DNA of 64,000 bases from contig DASXEB010000011.1 of NCBI GenBank assembly GCA_036490335.1, forward strand, positions 62,001 to 126,000. Reading direction: 5' to 3'. Position numbers and translations under genes: made by a program. Every line of letters begins with the position of its first letter. The first letter of the stretch is position 1. Below, piece after piece: positions 43,651-53,631 of the stretch. Source of the stretch: Palsa-1392 sp036490335. GTDB taxonomy: Bacteria; Verrucomicrobiota; Verrucomicrobiia; Chthoniobacterales; UBA10450. The notes below the pieces were generated by a model. The model did not search any database, had not been told where the DNA came from, and was given only the letters and a program-made list of their open reading frames with translations.

Positions 43651-45818
43651 TGGAAAAATTCCTCACCACGGCGCTGGCGATTTGCCTAACGACAAGTTTT
43701 GCGCGCGCGCAAACGGCGGTGCGTTTGCCGGAGGAAGAACAAAAACAGGAGCGCGAAAAGGCGACGGAAAAAAAAGAAGAGAAGGTCGCGCAACAGGCCC
43801 GGGTCGAGATTCGCGGCAATCACGCTTTCGACGAGAAGACGCTGCGCTCGCAGTTGAAGGAGCAGCTCACCTTCATCGCGCAAAACGGCCTAACGAGTGC
43901 GCGCGCGGACGACGCGGCGTTTTTTCTCGAGCTCTTCTACAAGAAGCACGGCTACGCGCGGGTGAATGTGAGTTACACGATCGAGTCGGGAAATTTTTTC
44001 CGGCTTCAGGTCAACGAAGGACCGCTCGTGCATCTGGGCCGGGTCGATTTTGTCGGCAACCGTCAGGTCTCGGCGGACAAACTTTTTCCCTTCGCGGTCG
44101 GGCCGACGCGCGAACGTTATTCGAAGGCGCAGGCCTTGCTGCCGTTTGTGCCTAACGATCTCGAGGAAGGCGCCGATCTCGTGCAGCGCTTTTATGTTTC
44201 GGAAGGCTTCGTCAATTGCGCGGTCGCACCACCGGTCTATCACGATGCGCGGCCGGATTTGGTCGACGAGGAAATCGCGATCGAGGAGGGTCAGCAATAT
44301 TTTTTCGGCCCGGTCCATTTTGTGGGCGAGACGATTTACGGACCGGAAGTTTTGCGCGGGCAGATGCTCGATCTCCTGCGCATGCCTTACACGGCGGCGC
44401 GGGTCGACGACATCCCGCGGCGGCTCCAGACCTACTTCAAAGCGCGCGGTTATTTCGCAGTCAAAGTCGAGGCGACGGGCGACGCCGCGCTCGCGATCGG
44501 CGGACACGTGCCGGTGCGCGTGACGGTGACGGCGGGGCCGGTTTATTATTTCGACGGCGTGACGGTGACGGGCACGCGACAGTTGCGGCCGAGTTATCTC
44601 ACCAATCGTTTCAATCGTTTGCACGGTCAGCCTTACAGCCCCGATGTGCTCGACAAACAATTTCGCGAATTGATGCGAACGAGTCTGTTCAACATTCTCA
44701 AAATCAATCCGACGCCGGTCGCCGGAAATCAGCTCCGGCTCGACGTCAACATCGAGGAAGCGAAGGCGCAGGAGTTCGGATTTTCCGTCGGCTACGGCTC
44801 CTACGATGGCGCGATTCTCGGCGTGCAATATGCGAATCGCGATCTCTTCGGTTACGGGCGGCCGATCACGACTTCGGTCGAGTGGTCGGAGCGCGGTTAC
44901 AAGGGCGACATCCTTTTCGAGGATCCGTATTTTTATAACACCGGCTTCGGATTGCAGGAGCGATTGTCGGCCCTGACCTACGACTACAATGGCTACTCGA
45001 AGTTTGAGCTCGGCAGTCGCCTAACGTTGAGCCGAAAAATTTTCGACGATAAATATTCTTTCGGGCTCATCGTCTCGGATCGTCATGTCGAAGTGACCGA
45101 CGCGACGATCGAGCCCGCGCTGCTCGGACGAACTTCCTATTTCATCAGCGCGATCGGTTTCACCCAGACGCTCGACTTGCGCAAGAATCCGCTGACCGCG
45201 CCACGCGGTCTGGTGGTCGACAACACGCTCGACTTCGCGACGAGCGCGATCGGGAGCGACATCGATCTCTTTCGCGCGACCGGGCGCGCCAGCTATTATC
45301 TTTCGTTCGCGCCTAACGAACCGGAAGTGGTCGGCACGGAGGAGCTGCAAAAATCCGGTTTCGAAAAATGGTTTGAGCGCAGTTTGTTTGCCGTCGGCGC
45401 GCGCGCGGGCGTGGTCGATCCGCTGAAAAGTGAGGGCACAAGCGAAGCGCTCGCGATCCCGATCGACGAGCGCTTTTTCATCGGCGGCAGCTCTACCGTG
45501 CGCAGTTTTTCCGAGCGCGATCTCGGCCCGCACGATGACCAGGGCAATCCGATCGGCGGCGAATATTACACCGTCTTCAATGCCGAGTACACCTTTCCGA
45601 TTTACGGCGAATTGTTAGGCGCGGTCTTTGTCGACGCGGGAAATTTGTTGCCGAGCGCGAGCGTGCCGGGACTAAACGATCTGCGTTACGCGATTGGCGC
45701 GGGCTTGCGCTACAATCTTCCGATCGGCCCGATCCGCCTCGATTATGGAGTGAATCCCGACCCGCGACCGGACGAAGCGTTCGGAGCGTTTCACTTCAGT
45801 TTTGGGTTTGCGTTTTGA
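43650..45818 (+). CDS. Omp85 family outer-membrane assembly protein (BamA/TamA-like)
   Basis: 722 residues. The signal peptide MEKFLTTALAICLTTSFARA comes first, then successive POTRA domains (e.g. VEIRGNHAFDEKTLRSQL, VDFVGNRQVSADKLFPF, VHFVGETIYGPEVLRGQML, VTVTGTRQLRPSYLTNRF). A 16-strand barrel with the Omp85 signature FFIGGSSTVRSFSERDLGP (VRGF-type loop) follows, ending in a C-terminal aromatic strand (GAFHFSFGFAF). The start overlaps the tamB stop. As tamB partner it is likely a TamA functional equivalent. Its 3' end overlaps the convergent hybrid kinase gene by 23 bp. Confidence 0.92.
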   Translation: MEKFLTTALAICLTTSFARAQTAVRLPEEEQKQEREKATEKKEEKVAQQARVEIRGNHAFDEKTLRSQLKEQLTFIAQNGLTSARADDAAFFLELFYKKHGYARVNVSYTIESGNFFRLQVNEGPLVHLGRVDFVGNRQVSADKLFPFAVGPTRERYSKAQALLPFVPNDLEEGADLVQRFYVSEGFVNCAVAPPVYHDARPDLVDEEIAIEEGQQYFFGPVHFVGETIYGPEVLRGQMLDLLRMPYTAARVDDIPRRLQTYFKARGYFAVKVEATGDAALAIGGHVPVRVTVTAGPVYYFDGVTVTGTRQLRPSYLTNRFNRLHGQPYSPDVLDKQFRELMRTSLFNILKINPTPVAGNQLRLDVNIEEAKAQEFGFSVGYGSYDGAILGVQYANRDLFGYGRPITTSVEWSERGYKGDILFEDPYFYNTGFGLQERLSALTYDYNGYSKFELGSRLTLSRKIFDDKYSFGLIVSDRHVEVTDATIEPALLGRTSYFISAIGFTQTLDLRKNPLTAPRGLVVDNTLDFATSAIGSDIDLFRATGRASYYLSFAPNEPEVVGTEELQKSGFEKWFERSLFAVGARAGVVDPLKSEGTSEALAIPIDERFFIGGSSTVRSFSERDLGPHDDQGNPIGGEYYTVFNAEYTFPIYGELLGAVFVDAGNLLPSASVPGLNDLRYAIGAGLRYNLPIGPIRLDYGVNPDPRPDEAFGAFHFSFGFAF

Positions 45819-47547
45819 GCAGCGCCGCGACGTGGCTGCCGGCAAATTGCGCGGCCAGCGCTGACAACGTGAGCGCGTCCTCCGGCCGTGTGCGGATGAA
45901 TCCCGCGCCGGGAGTTTGCGCTCTCGCGGTCGCGGTTTTTCCGGAAGCGCCGACCGCTTTCGCGATCGCCTGCCGGAGTGTTTCCTGCGAGACCGGTTTG
46001 CCGACGACGAAATCGATCTCCGCCGTTTCCGAGGGCGCAACGCCGGCGTCGGCGTGACCGCTGAGGAGGATGACTTTCGTCTCCGCGCGCAGTTTTCGGA
46101 TCGCGCCAGCCAGTTGCTTTCCGTTCATCTGCGGCATGGTGGCGTCGGTGATGACAACGTCGAAATGGTCCTGCTGAAATTTCTGCAACGCCTCCGTTCC
46201 ATCGTTCGCGCTCGTCACCCGATGGCCATCTTTGCTGAGATAGCTGCTCAATACTTCGCAAAGCAACGGCTCGTCATCGACGACCAGGATCGGCAATGGG
46301 TCGACCGGTTCGGCAGGAAAAATATTTTTCTCCATCGGGTAGCTGGATTCGTTAGGCAAACGAATCAGAAGTTTTGTCCCGACGCCAACCGCAGTCTCCA
46401 CTTCGAGCGTTCCGTGATGACGACGAGCGATGCCGGAAATCATGGCCAGCCCGAGACCGGAGCCGCGCGGGCCTTTGGTGGTGAAGAACGGTTCGAGACA
46501 ATGAGCGCGCGTCTCATCGTCCATGCCGACGCCGGTGTCGCCGATTTCGAGCACGATCCAATCGCCCTCCGCGCGAGTGCGGAAAATGATGCGGCCGCCA
46601 TCCGGCATCGCGTCGACGGCGTTGAAAATTGCGTTGATGAGAAGGTCGCGAATCTCGTTCGGATCGCCGACGATGCGGGCTTCGGGTGAAAAATTTCGCT
46701 CGACCACAATCTCCGGCCTTTGTGCGGGAGTTTCGCCCTGCCAGCGCGGCCGAGTCAGCTCGACGCCCTGATTAATCAATGCCGCCAAGTCGATCGTCTG
46801 GAACAAATCGTCGCCCACGACCGGTCGCTGGAATAAGGCAAGCCGCTTCACCATTTCCACGCCGTCGCGCGACGCGCTGATGATGTTGCGGACACATTTG
46901 GCGGGCGCGGCGTTTTCCGTGACGACATTTTCTTCGAGGAGCATTTCGCCGTAGGCGAGGACGAGCGAGAGAATGTTGTTAAAATCGTGCGCGATGCCCG
47001 CGGCCATTTTGCCGAGCGCGTGCAGCCGCTCTTCCTGCATCAGTTTTTGCTGCGCGGCGTGCAATTCCGCGAGGGTTTGCTCAAGCATGGTCGTGCGCTC
47101 TTTCACCCGTTCCTCGAGGATCTGGTTTTGATAAAGCAACTCGAGATAGAGATAGCGGGTTTGCAGGACATTTTTGATGCGCTGAATGACCTCGAGATTA
47201 TCGAAAGGCTTGCAGATGAAATCGGTCGCGCCGCTCGTCAACGCGCGGCGTCGCGCCTCCGGCGTGGCATCGGCCGTGAGCACGACAATCGGCACCATCG
47301 ATTCGGGGGAGCGCAGCGCGTGCAGCGCTTCCATGACTTCGTAGCCACTCATGTGGGGCATGTTCAAATCGAGCAGCACCAGGTCCGGCTCGTTATCATT
47401 AAAAAGTGCGGTAACGTGCCGGGGATCGGTCGTCATCGAGACATTCTTGCAGCCTTCGCGCTCAAGAATCATTTCGAGCAGGCGGACGTTCGCCAATTCG
47501 TCGTCGACGATCAAGATCTTGGCGTGGCTGATAACCTTGGAGAGCAT
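45796..47547 (-). CDS. Hybrid sensor kinase: REC-HisKA-HATPase-REC
   Basis: From ATG 47547 (MLSKVISHAKILIVDDE) the protein has four parts. A receiver with phospho-Asp in LVLLDLNMPHMSG; a coiled coil LYQNQILEERVKERTTMLEQTLAELHAAQQKL; a dimerisation helix with the phospho-His in GIAHDFNNIL; and an ATPase domain (NAIFNAVDAMPDGG, GDTGVGMDDETR, GSGLGLAMI). A second receiver (DVVITDATMPQMNG) is C-terminal. There is no sensor or membrane segment, so the input is probably phosphorylation of the first receiver. It is divergent from the hydrogenase operon (249 bp between). Confidence 0.9.
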   Translation of the reverse strand: MLSKVISHAKILIVDDELANVRLLEMILEREGCKNVSMTTDPRHVTALFNDNEPDLVLLDLNMPHMSGYEVMEALHALRSPESMVPIVVLTADATPEARRRALTSGATDFICKPFDNLEVIQRIKNVLQTRYLYLELLYQNQILEERVKERTTMLEQTLAELHAAQQKLMQEERLHALGKMAAGIAHDFNNILSLVLAYGEMLLEENVVTENAAPAKCVRNIISASRDGVEMVKRLALFQRPVVGDDLFQTIDLAALINQGVELTRPRWQGETPAQRPEIVVERNFSPEARIVGDPNEIRDLLINAIFNAVDAMPDGGRIIFRTRAEGDWIVLEIGDTGVGMDDETRAHCLEPFFTTKGPRGSGLGLAMISGIARRHHGTLEVETAVGVGTKLLIRLPNESSYPMEKNIFPAEPVDPLPILVVDDEPLLCEVLSSYLSKDGHRVTSANDGTEALQKFQQDHFDVVITDATMPQMNGKQLAGAIRKLRAETKVILLSGHADAGVAPSETAEIDFVVGKPVSQETLRQAIAKAVGASGKTATARAQTPGAGFIRTRPEDALTLSALAAQFAGSHVAALLKTQTQN

Positions 47548-47796
47548 AGTCGTATCGCGAATTGAAAAAGCAGCTTCCATGCGCGGCGGAATCAAAATGC
47601 AAAATTTTTCCAAAATGCTGCTTTTTCTGGAATCGCGCTAACGAAGGCCGCGTGGTTTGGTTTCTGCTTTGGCTACCATCGTCTTCTCCGCTCGATTCGC
47701 AGACTAACGAACAAAGCACTTGAAACTTCGGCCCGATAATTTTTCGTTGCCCTCCTTCGGCCTGCTGTTAGACAAGCTATTCGAATCGCCTTTTCC

Positions 47797-48798
47797 ATGC
47801 GCGACCCGATGAAAGAAATCGACATTCTCTGGCTGACCGCCGGGCTCGGCTGCGATGGCGACACGGTCGCGATGACGGCGGCCACTCATCCACCGATCGA
47901 GGACGTTCTCAGCGGCATCATTCCCGGCTTGCCGAAGGTCCGACTGCACAACCCTGTGCTCGCGCGCGAAAATGGCGATGAGTTTGTCGCAACTTTTCAC
48001 CGCGCCGCCGCCGGAGAGCTGCAACCTTTCCTGCTCGTGATCGAAGGCTCGATCCCTAACGAGAATAACAAGTCGGAAGGCTTCTGGGCCGGCTTCGGTT
48101 ATGACCGCGCCAGCGGCCAGCCAATCAAAACGACCGATTGGATCGATCGCCTCGCGCCAAACGCCTGGGCGATTCTAGCCGTCGGCACTTGCGCAGCCTA
48201 CGGCGGTATTCACGCGATGGAAGGCAATCCGACCGGAGCGATGGGCCTCGCTGACTATCTCGGATGGAAATGGAAATCCAAAGCGGGTATTCCAATCATT
48301 AATATTCCCGGTTGTCCCATTCAGCCGGATAACTTGATGGATGTCTTGCTGCAGCTTCTGCGGCACGGGATGGGCACCGCGCCGGCAATCTCGCTCGATG
48401 CGATGCTTAGGCCGACCTCGATTTTTAGCCAGACCGTACACGAGAATTGCGACCGCGGCGGTTACTACGAGCAGGGTGAGTTCGGCGAGACCTATGGAGT
48501 CAGCGCCTGCATCGTAAAGCTCGGCTGCTGGGGGCCGGTCGTGCAATGTAATGTCGGCAAGCGCGGCTGGATCAATGGCGTGGGCGGCTGCCCGAGTGTC
48601 GGCGGCATTTGCATCGGCTGCACCATGCCGGGATTTCCGGACAAGTTCATGCCTTTCATGGATCAGCCGCCCGGCTCGATGCTCTCGTCGCAGGCCATCC
48701 AGAGTTATGGCCACGCCATCCGTGCCTTGCGCGCCTTTACCCAGGCGACGATGAACCGCGAGCCGCCCCGGAAGGTCAGCCAGTCCTTTACTCGTTAG
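47797..48798 (+). CDS. hhyS: [NiFe] hydrogenase small subunit, group 1h-like (HhyS)
   Basis: Electron-transfer subunit of an H2-uptake hydrogenase. It begins MRDPMKEIDILWLTAGLGCDGDTVAM with no Tat signal. Cluster ligands appear in LGCDGD, VGTCAAYGG, PGCPIQPDN, NCDRGGYYEQG, VKLGCWGPVVQCN and GGCPSVGGICIGCTMPGFPD. The GCDGD form, in place of CTCC, fits the high-affinity actinobacterial-type enzymes in which an Asp replaces one proximal-cluster Cys. Such enzymes oxidise atmospheric H2. The stop overlaps a TCGTTAGGT variant, and the large subunit starts 2 nt later. ATG 47812 is an alternative start. Confidence 0.93.
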   Translation: MRDPMKEIDILWLTAGLGCDGDTVAMTAATHPPIEDVLSGIIPGLPKVRLHNPVLARENGDEFVATFHRAAAGELQPFLLVIEGSIPNENNKSEGFWAGFGYDRASGQPIKTTDWIDRLAPNAWAILAVGTCAAYGGIHAMEGNPTGAMGLADYLGWKWKSKAGIPIINIPGCPIQPDNLMDVLLQLLRHGMGTAPAISLDAMLRPTSIFSQTVHENCDRGGYYEQGEFGETYGVSACIVKLGCWGPVVQCNVGKRGWINGVGGCPSVGGICIGCTMPGFPDKFMPFMDQPPGSMLSSQAIQSYGHAIRALRAFTQATMNREPPRKVSQSFTR

Positions 48799-48800
48799 GT

Positions 48801-50576
48801 ATGGGCGAAACCGAATTCTCCAATCAACTCGTCGAGATGTCATGGGACCCGGTGACGCGAGTCATCGGCAGCCTCGGCATTCATACCAAGATCGACTTCG
48901 CCAGCCGCAAAGTGGTCGAATGTCATAACACTTCGTCGATCTTTCGCGGCTACAGCGTCTTCATGCGCGGAAAAGATCCGCGCGACTCACACCAAATCAC
49001 GAGTCGGATTTGCGGCATCTGTGGCGATAACCACGCGACCTGCGGCGTCTATGCGCAAAACATGGCCTTCGGAGTCACGATGCCGCGACTCGCGGAATGG
49101 ATCGTGAACCTCGGCGAAGCCGCCGAGTACATGTTCGATCACAATCTTTTTCAGGATAACCTCGTCGGCGTTGATTTTTGCGAGCAGTTAGTCCGCGAGA
49201 CGAACCCTTCCGTCTGGGCGAAGGCCGAAAAAACCGAAGCTCCGCATGCGGCCGTGCATGGTCATCCCACCATCGCCGACATCATGCGCGCGCTCAATCC
49301 ATTCAGCGGCGCGTTCTATCTCGAGGCGCTGCGCATGAGTCGGCTGACGCGCGAAATGTTTTGCCTCATGGAAGGCCGGCACGCCCATCCTTCGACGCTT
49401 TATCCGGGCGGTGTCGGCACGGTGCCGAGCGCGCAGCTTTTCAATGACTATCTCGCGCGTCTTTTGAGTTACATCGACTTTCTCAAACGAAGCGTGCCAT
49501 TGCACGACGATCTCTTTGACTTCTTTTATGACGCCCTGCCCGGTTACGAAGAAGTCGGCCGCCGCCGAGTCATGCTTGGTTGCTGGGGATCATTCCAGAA
49601 TCCCGACATTTGTGACTATCGTTACGAGACGATGAATGAGTGGGGTCGTGAGATGTTTGTCACGCCCGGCATAGTTATCGATGGCAAACTTATAACTAAC
49701 GACCTGGTCGATATCAATCTCGGCATTCGGATACTCCTGGGCAGCTCGTTTTACGAAGATTGGGAAACGGGAGATAAGTTCGTTAGTCATGACCCGCTCG
49801 GCAACGTGGTCGATCAGCGGCATCCCTGGAACCAGACTACGATTCCAAAGCCGCAGAAGCGTGACTTTGCCAATAACTACACCTGGGTTATGGCGCCGCG
49901 ATGGCTTGACAAAAGTTCCGGTGCTCATCTTGCGCTCGATTCCGGCGGCGGGCCTTTGGCTCGTTTTTGGGTGACTGCTCTTTCCGGCAAAGTCGATCTC
50001 GGCTATGTCAAAGCGACCGGTCACAGTGTTAAGATCAACCTGCCTAAGACCGCGAACCACGGCGAGACAGAGTGCGAGTGGCGAATCCCAAAATGGAGTA
50101 ACACTCTCGAGCGAAATCGCGCCCGCACTTATTTCCAGGCTTATGCGGCTGGCGTGGCGCTTTATTGCATCGAGCAGGCGCTCAAAGACGTCCACGCAGG
50201 CCGGACTCAGGTTTGGAACCAATCGAAGGTGCCGCAGGAGGCGATCGGCTGCGGCTTTCACGAAGCCGTGCGCGGCATGTTATCACATCACCTTGTCATA
50301 CGTCAGGGCCGCATCGCCAACTATCATCCTTATCCGCCGACGCCGTGGAACGCGAGCGGCCGCGATTCGTTAGGCACGCCCGGCCCTTATGAAGATGCGG
50401 TGACTAACTCTCCGATCTTTGAAGAAAACGGGCCCGAAAACTTCAAAGGCATTGACATTATGCGAACTGTCCGCAGCTTTGATCCTTGCCTGCCCTGCGG
50501 CGTCCACATGTATCTCGGCGATGGCAAGGTGCTCAAGCAACGGCATTCGATGATGTTTGGCTTGCAGGAGAGTTAG
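48801..50576 (+). CDS. hhyL: [NiFe] hydrogenase large subunit, group 1h-like (HhyL)
   Basis: Catalytic subunit, 591 residues. The N-terminal nickel motif is SRICGICGDNHATCGVYAQNMAFG; the C-terminal motif is RSFDPCLPCGVHMYLGDG. All four Cys ligands are present. About 20 residues follow the final motif (to FGLQES). ATG 48801 is chosen; the open frame extends upstream inside the small-subunit gene. No maturation genes (hyp) or endopeptidase are in the window, so these must be elsewhere. The next gene, a PAS hybrid kinase, starts 4 nt downstream and appears co-transcribed. Confidence 0.95.
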   Translation: MGETEFSNQLVEMSWDPVTRVIGSLGIHTKIDFASRKVVECHNTSSIFRGYSVFMRGKDPRDSHQITSRICGICGDNHATCGVYAQNMAFGVTMPRLAEWIVNLGEAAEYMFDHNLFQDNLVGVDFCEQLVRETNPSVWAKAEKTEAPHAAVHGHPTIADIMRALNPFSGAFYLEALRMSRLTREMFCLMEGRHAHPSTLYPGGVGTVPSAQLFNDYLARLLSYIDFLKRSVPLHDDLFDFFYDALPGYEEVGRRRVMLGCWGSFQNPDICDYRYETMNEWGREMFVTPGIVIDGKLITNDLVDINLGIRILLGSSFYEDWETGDKFVSHDPLGNVVDQRHPWNQTTIPKPQKRDFANNYTWVMAPRWLDKSSGAHLALDSGGGPLARFWVTALSGKVDLGYVKATGHSVKINLPKTANHGETECEWRIPKWSNTLERNRARTYFQAYAAGVALYCIEQALKDVHAGRTQVWNQSKVPQEAIGCGFHEAVRGMLSHHLVIRQGRIANYHPYPPTPWNASGRDSLGTPGPYEDAVTNSPIFEENGPENFKGIDIMRTVRSFDPCLPCGVHMYLGDGKVLKQRHSMMFGLQES

Positions 50577-50580
50577 AACG

Positions 50581-52359
50581 ATGAGTGGGCCAACGCTTAG
50601 ACCGGAGTTACCTCTCGATCTGGAGGCGGTCGAGTCGTTGCTCGAGATGGCGCGATCCTTTCTCCCGAATTTCCGCCTTGACTCGTTAGGTATGGAACCG
50701 CCCGAGGCGGACAAGCAGGTCTCGCAGGGGGAACGGCTTCGCCAGGTCGAAGCGCGCTACCGCACACTGGTCGAGCAAATCCCGGCGGTTACCTTCATGG
50801 CTTCGTTCGAAAATGGACTTAGCGAGATATATGTCAGCCCGCATATCGAGACATTGCTCGGTTACAGCGCAGAGGAATGGATTAACAACCCGATTCTTTG
50901 GTATCAAAGACTTCATCCGGATGACAAGCCGCGCTGGAACCAGGAATTTTCCCGCACGGTCGCGTGGGCGGAGCCGTTTCGCGCTGACTATCGCTTCCTG
51001 ACCAAGGATAATCGGGTGGTTTGGATTCACGGCGAGGCGCGAGTGGTGCGTAACTCCGAAGGCCAGCCATCCTTTGTCCAGGGACTGGGCTATGACATCA
51101 CAGAGTTAAAGGACGCCGAGGAAGTCCTGCGCCGGTCGCGACAGGAGTTAGAGCAGTTAGTCGAGGCCCGCACGGCAGAGTTAGCCGCGGTTAATAAGAG
51201 TCTGATTGAGGCGAAGGAAGAAGCCGATCGCGCGAACCGCGCCAAGAGTGAGTTCCTTTCGCGCATGAGTCATGAGTTACGGACGCCGCTCAACGCAATT
51301 CTCGGGTTTGGACAGTTACTGGAACTGAACGTGACGGCTCGTGACGATATCGAGAGTATCCAGCAGGTGTTGAAAGCCGGCCATCACCTGCTTGAGTTAA
51401 TCAACGAGATTCTGGATATCGCGAAGATTGAAGCGGGGCGCATCTCACTAACTCTCGAATCAATAGATATAGGTCAGCTTTTGCTCGAGACGACCGGGAT
51501 GGTGCGGACGATTGCGGCTGGGCGCGGGATTGGTATTGAGCTGGTCGATTGCGCCTGGCACGTCCTCGGAGACAGGCAGCGCTTGTTGCAGGTGTTTCTC
51601 AATCTGCTTTCGAACGCGATCAAGTATAACTCGATCAATGGCTCGGTTGAGATCAGTTGTGTGGAAGAAGATGAGAGTTACCTCCGAGTCATGGTGAGAG
51701 ATAGCGGTCCCGGGATTGCCCAAGAGGACTTGGGCAGCTTGTTCAATCCCTTCGAGCGTTTGCGCGCGAGTGAGAGCGAGATCGAAGGCTCAGGCCTTGG
51801 CCTCGCGGTTTGCAAAGGACTGCTCGAAGCGATGAATGGCGAGATCGGCGCCGAGAGCGTCGTTGGCGAAGGCAGCACGTTCTGGGTGAAGTTGCCACTC
51901 GCGAAAATGGCGGTGAAGAAAAAAGATGCCGCCAGCACGCCGCGGCGGTGCGGCGGAACCGGCGGCGAGAAGTTTGGCGTTCTCTACATTGAGGACAATG
52001 ATTCGAACGCACGGCTCTTGCAGCGAATTCTTGAGAGCAAGCTCGAAGTCACTTTTCGCACCTGCAAGCGCGGCGCGGAAGGATTGGAGCTGGCGAAGAA
52101 GGATCCGCCGCATCTTATCCTGCTCGACCTTTATCTTCCCGATCTCTCCGGCGAAGAAGTGCTCGCGGGTTTGCGAGCCGTGCCGGAGACGAAAGACGTG
52201 CCGGTCATAATTATAAGTGCGGATGCGACGAGTGGTCATGTCGAGCGTCTGCTCGCGGCCGGCGCGCAATCGTATCTGACCAAGCCACTCGAGATACCCG
52301 AACTTCTCGGAGTGATTGAAGATTTGCTGCAAATCGCTCCATCGCCCTCGCGAGGCTAA
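50581..52359 (+). CDS. PAS hybrid histidine kinase co-transcribed with the hydrogenase
   Basis: 592 residues. PAS/PAC (YRTLVEQIPAVTFMASFENGLSEIYVSPHIETLLGYSAEEW...YDITELKDAEEVL), a coiled coil (LEQLVEARTAELAAVNKSLIEAKEEADRANRAKSEF), HisKA with SHELRTPLNAILGFGQLL, HATPase (NLLSNAIKYN, DSGPGIAQEDLGSLF, GSGLGLAVCKGLLEAM), then a receiver with LILLDLYLPDLSGEE. No membrane helix. It starts 4 nt after the hydrogenase large-subunit stop, so it probably senses a redox or H2-related signal or responds to hydrogenase expression; that is inference. TTA leucine codons are unusually common. Confidence 0.92.
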   Translation: MSGPTLRPELPLDLEAVESLLEMARSFLPNFRLDSLGMEPPEADKQVSQGERLRQVEARYRTLVEQIPAVTFMASFENGLSEIYVSPHIETLLGYSAEEWINNPILWYQRLHPDDKPRWNQEFSRTVAWAEPFRADYRFLTKDNRVVWIHGEARVVRNSEGQPSFVQGLGYDITELKDAEEVLRRSRQELEQLVEARTAELAAVNKSLIEAKEEADRANRAKSEFLSRMSHELRTPLNAILGFGQLLELNVTARDDIESIQQVLKAGHHLLELINEILDIAKIEAGRISLTLESIDIGQLLLETTGMVRTIAAGRGIGIELVDCAWHVLGDRQRLLQVFLNLLSNAIKYNSINGSVEISCVEEDESYLRVMVRDSGPGIAQEDLGSLFNPFERLRASESEIEGSGLGLAVCKGLLEAMNGEIGAESVVGEGSTFWVKLPLAKMAVKKKDAASTPRRCGGTGGEKFGVLYIEDNDSNARLLQRILESKLEVTFRTCKRGAEGLELAKKDPPHLILLDLYLPDLSGEEVLAGLRAVPETKDVPVIIISADATSGHVERLLAAGAQSYLTKPLEIPELLGVIEDLLQIAPSPSRG

Positions 52360-52487
52360 CTCGCGCTTTACGTCCGACAGTCTTGCGGCGGGCGAATGTC
52401 TGAATATACTTGGCGTTGTCATTGATCACAACGCAACCGCCGTAGTCTCCTTGCGATGACTGCCGCGAATTGAACCGGAGAAAAATT

Positions 52488-53621
52488 ATGGAAGCAACCA
52501 TCGAAGTTCCAAAACGCGGGACGCCAGCCCAGACCGATTTCCTGCCGCTTGAAGGAACCGACTATGTCGAGTTCTATGTCGGAAACGCGAAACAAGCCGC
52601 CAACTTTTATAAGACTGCCTTTGGTTTTCAAAGTCTCGCCTACGCCGGCCCCGAGACCGGGCAGAAGGATCGTGTGAGTTATGCGATCCGGCAGAACAAA
52701 CTCACTTTTGTCCTGACCACTCCTTTGCGGCCGGAGAACGAAATCGCCGATCATGTTTATAAGCACGGTGACGGGGTGAAATATATCGCTCTTCGCGTCG
52801 CCGATGCCGCTTCGGCCTGGAAGGAAACGACGACGCGCGGCGGCAAGAGTTATATGGAGCCCAGGACTCTGCTCGACGAAGAGGGTGAGTTAGTCATGAG
52901 TGGAATTCACACTTATGGCGAGACCGTTCATCTCTTTATCGAACGACGAAATTATCGCGGCCCTTTCATGCCGGGGTTTCGAAAATGGGAAACGAGTTAT
53001 AACCCAGCCGACACCGGCCTCCAGTATGTCGATCACTGCGTCGGCAACGTCGGCTGGAACCAGATGAATCCATGGGTCAAGTTTTACGAGGAAGTCATGG
53101 GCTTTCGAAACATCCTTAGCTTCGACGATAAGGATATCTCGACCGAGTACTCCGCACTTATGAGCAAAGTCATGAGTAATGGCAATGGTTTCGTCAAGTT
53201 CCCGATCAACGAGCCGGCGGAAGGAAAGAAAAAGTCGCAGGTGGAAGAGTATCTCGACTTTTATAACGGCGAAGGAGTGCAACACGTCGCGGTCGCGACC
53301 AAGGACATTGTCGCGACCGTGACAGAGCTACAAAAACGCGGCGTCGAGTTTCTTAAGATTCCCGCGACTTACTACGAGACGGTCCTCGATCGTGTCGGTC
53401 ACATCGATGAAGATCTCGCGCCTCTCCAACACCTCGGCATTCTCATCGACCGCGACGACGAAGGCTATCTGCTTCAGATCTTTTCCAAGCCAGTCGAAGA
53501 TCGCCCGACCCTATTTTTCGAGATCATCCAGCGCAAAGGCGCGAAGAGTTTCGGCAAGGGTAACTTCAAGGCGCTTTTCGAAGCTCTGGAACGTGAACAG
53601 GAACTAAGAGGCAATCTCTAG
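52488..53621 (+). CDS. hppD: 4-hydroxyphenylpyruvate dioxygenase
   Basis: Converts 4-hydroxyphenylpyruvate to homogentisate in tyrosine degradation; Fe(II) enzyme. Two VOC-fold halves. Iron ligands sit in LQYVDHCVGNV (His), GVQHVAVATKDIV (His) and LQIFSKPVEDRPTLFFEIIQRKG (Glu). The C-terminal GKGNFKALFEALEREQELRGNL is the usual gate helix. ATG 52488 has GGAG 7 nt upstream (52477-52480), so it is preferred over TTG 52470. The homogentisate dioxygenase gene follows after 10 nt. Confidence 0.97.
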   Translation: MEATIEVPKRGTPAQTDFLPLEGTDYVEFYVGNAKQAANFYKTAFGFQSLAYAGPETGQKDRVSYAIRQNKLTFVLTTPLRPENEIADHVYKHGDGVKYIALRVADAASAWKETTTRGGKSYMEPRTLLDEEGELVMSGIHTYGETVHLFIERRNYRGPFMPGFRKWETSYNPADTGLQYVDHCVGNVGWNQMNPWVKFYEEVMGFRNILSFDDKDISTEYSALMSKVMSNGNGFVKFPINEPAEGKKKSQVEEYLDFYNGEGVQHVAVATKDIVATVTELQKRGVEFLKIPATYYETVLDRVGHIDEDLAPLQHLGILIDRDDEGYLLQIFSKPVEDRPTLFFEIIQRKGAKSFGKGNFKALFEALEREQELRGNL

Positions 53622-53631
53622 GAGACTAACC

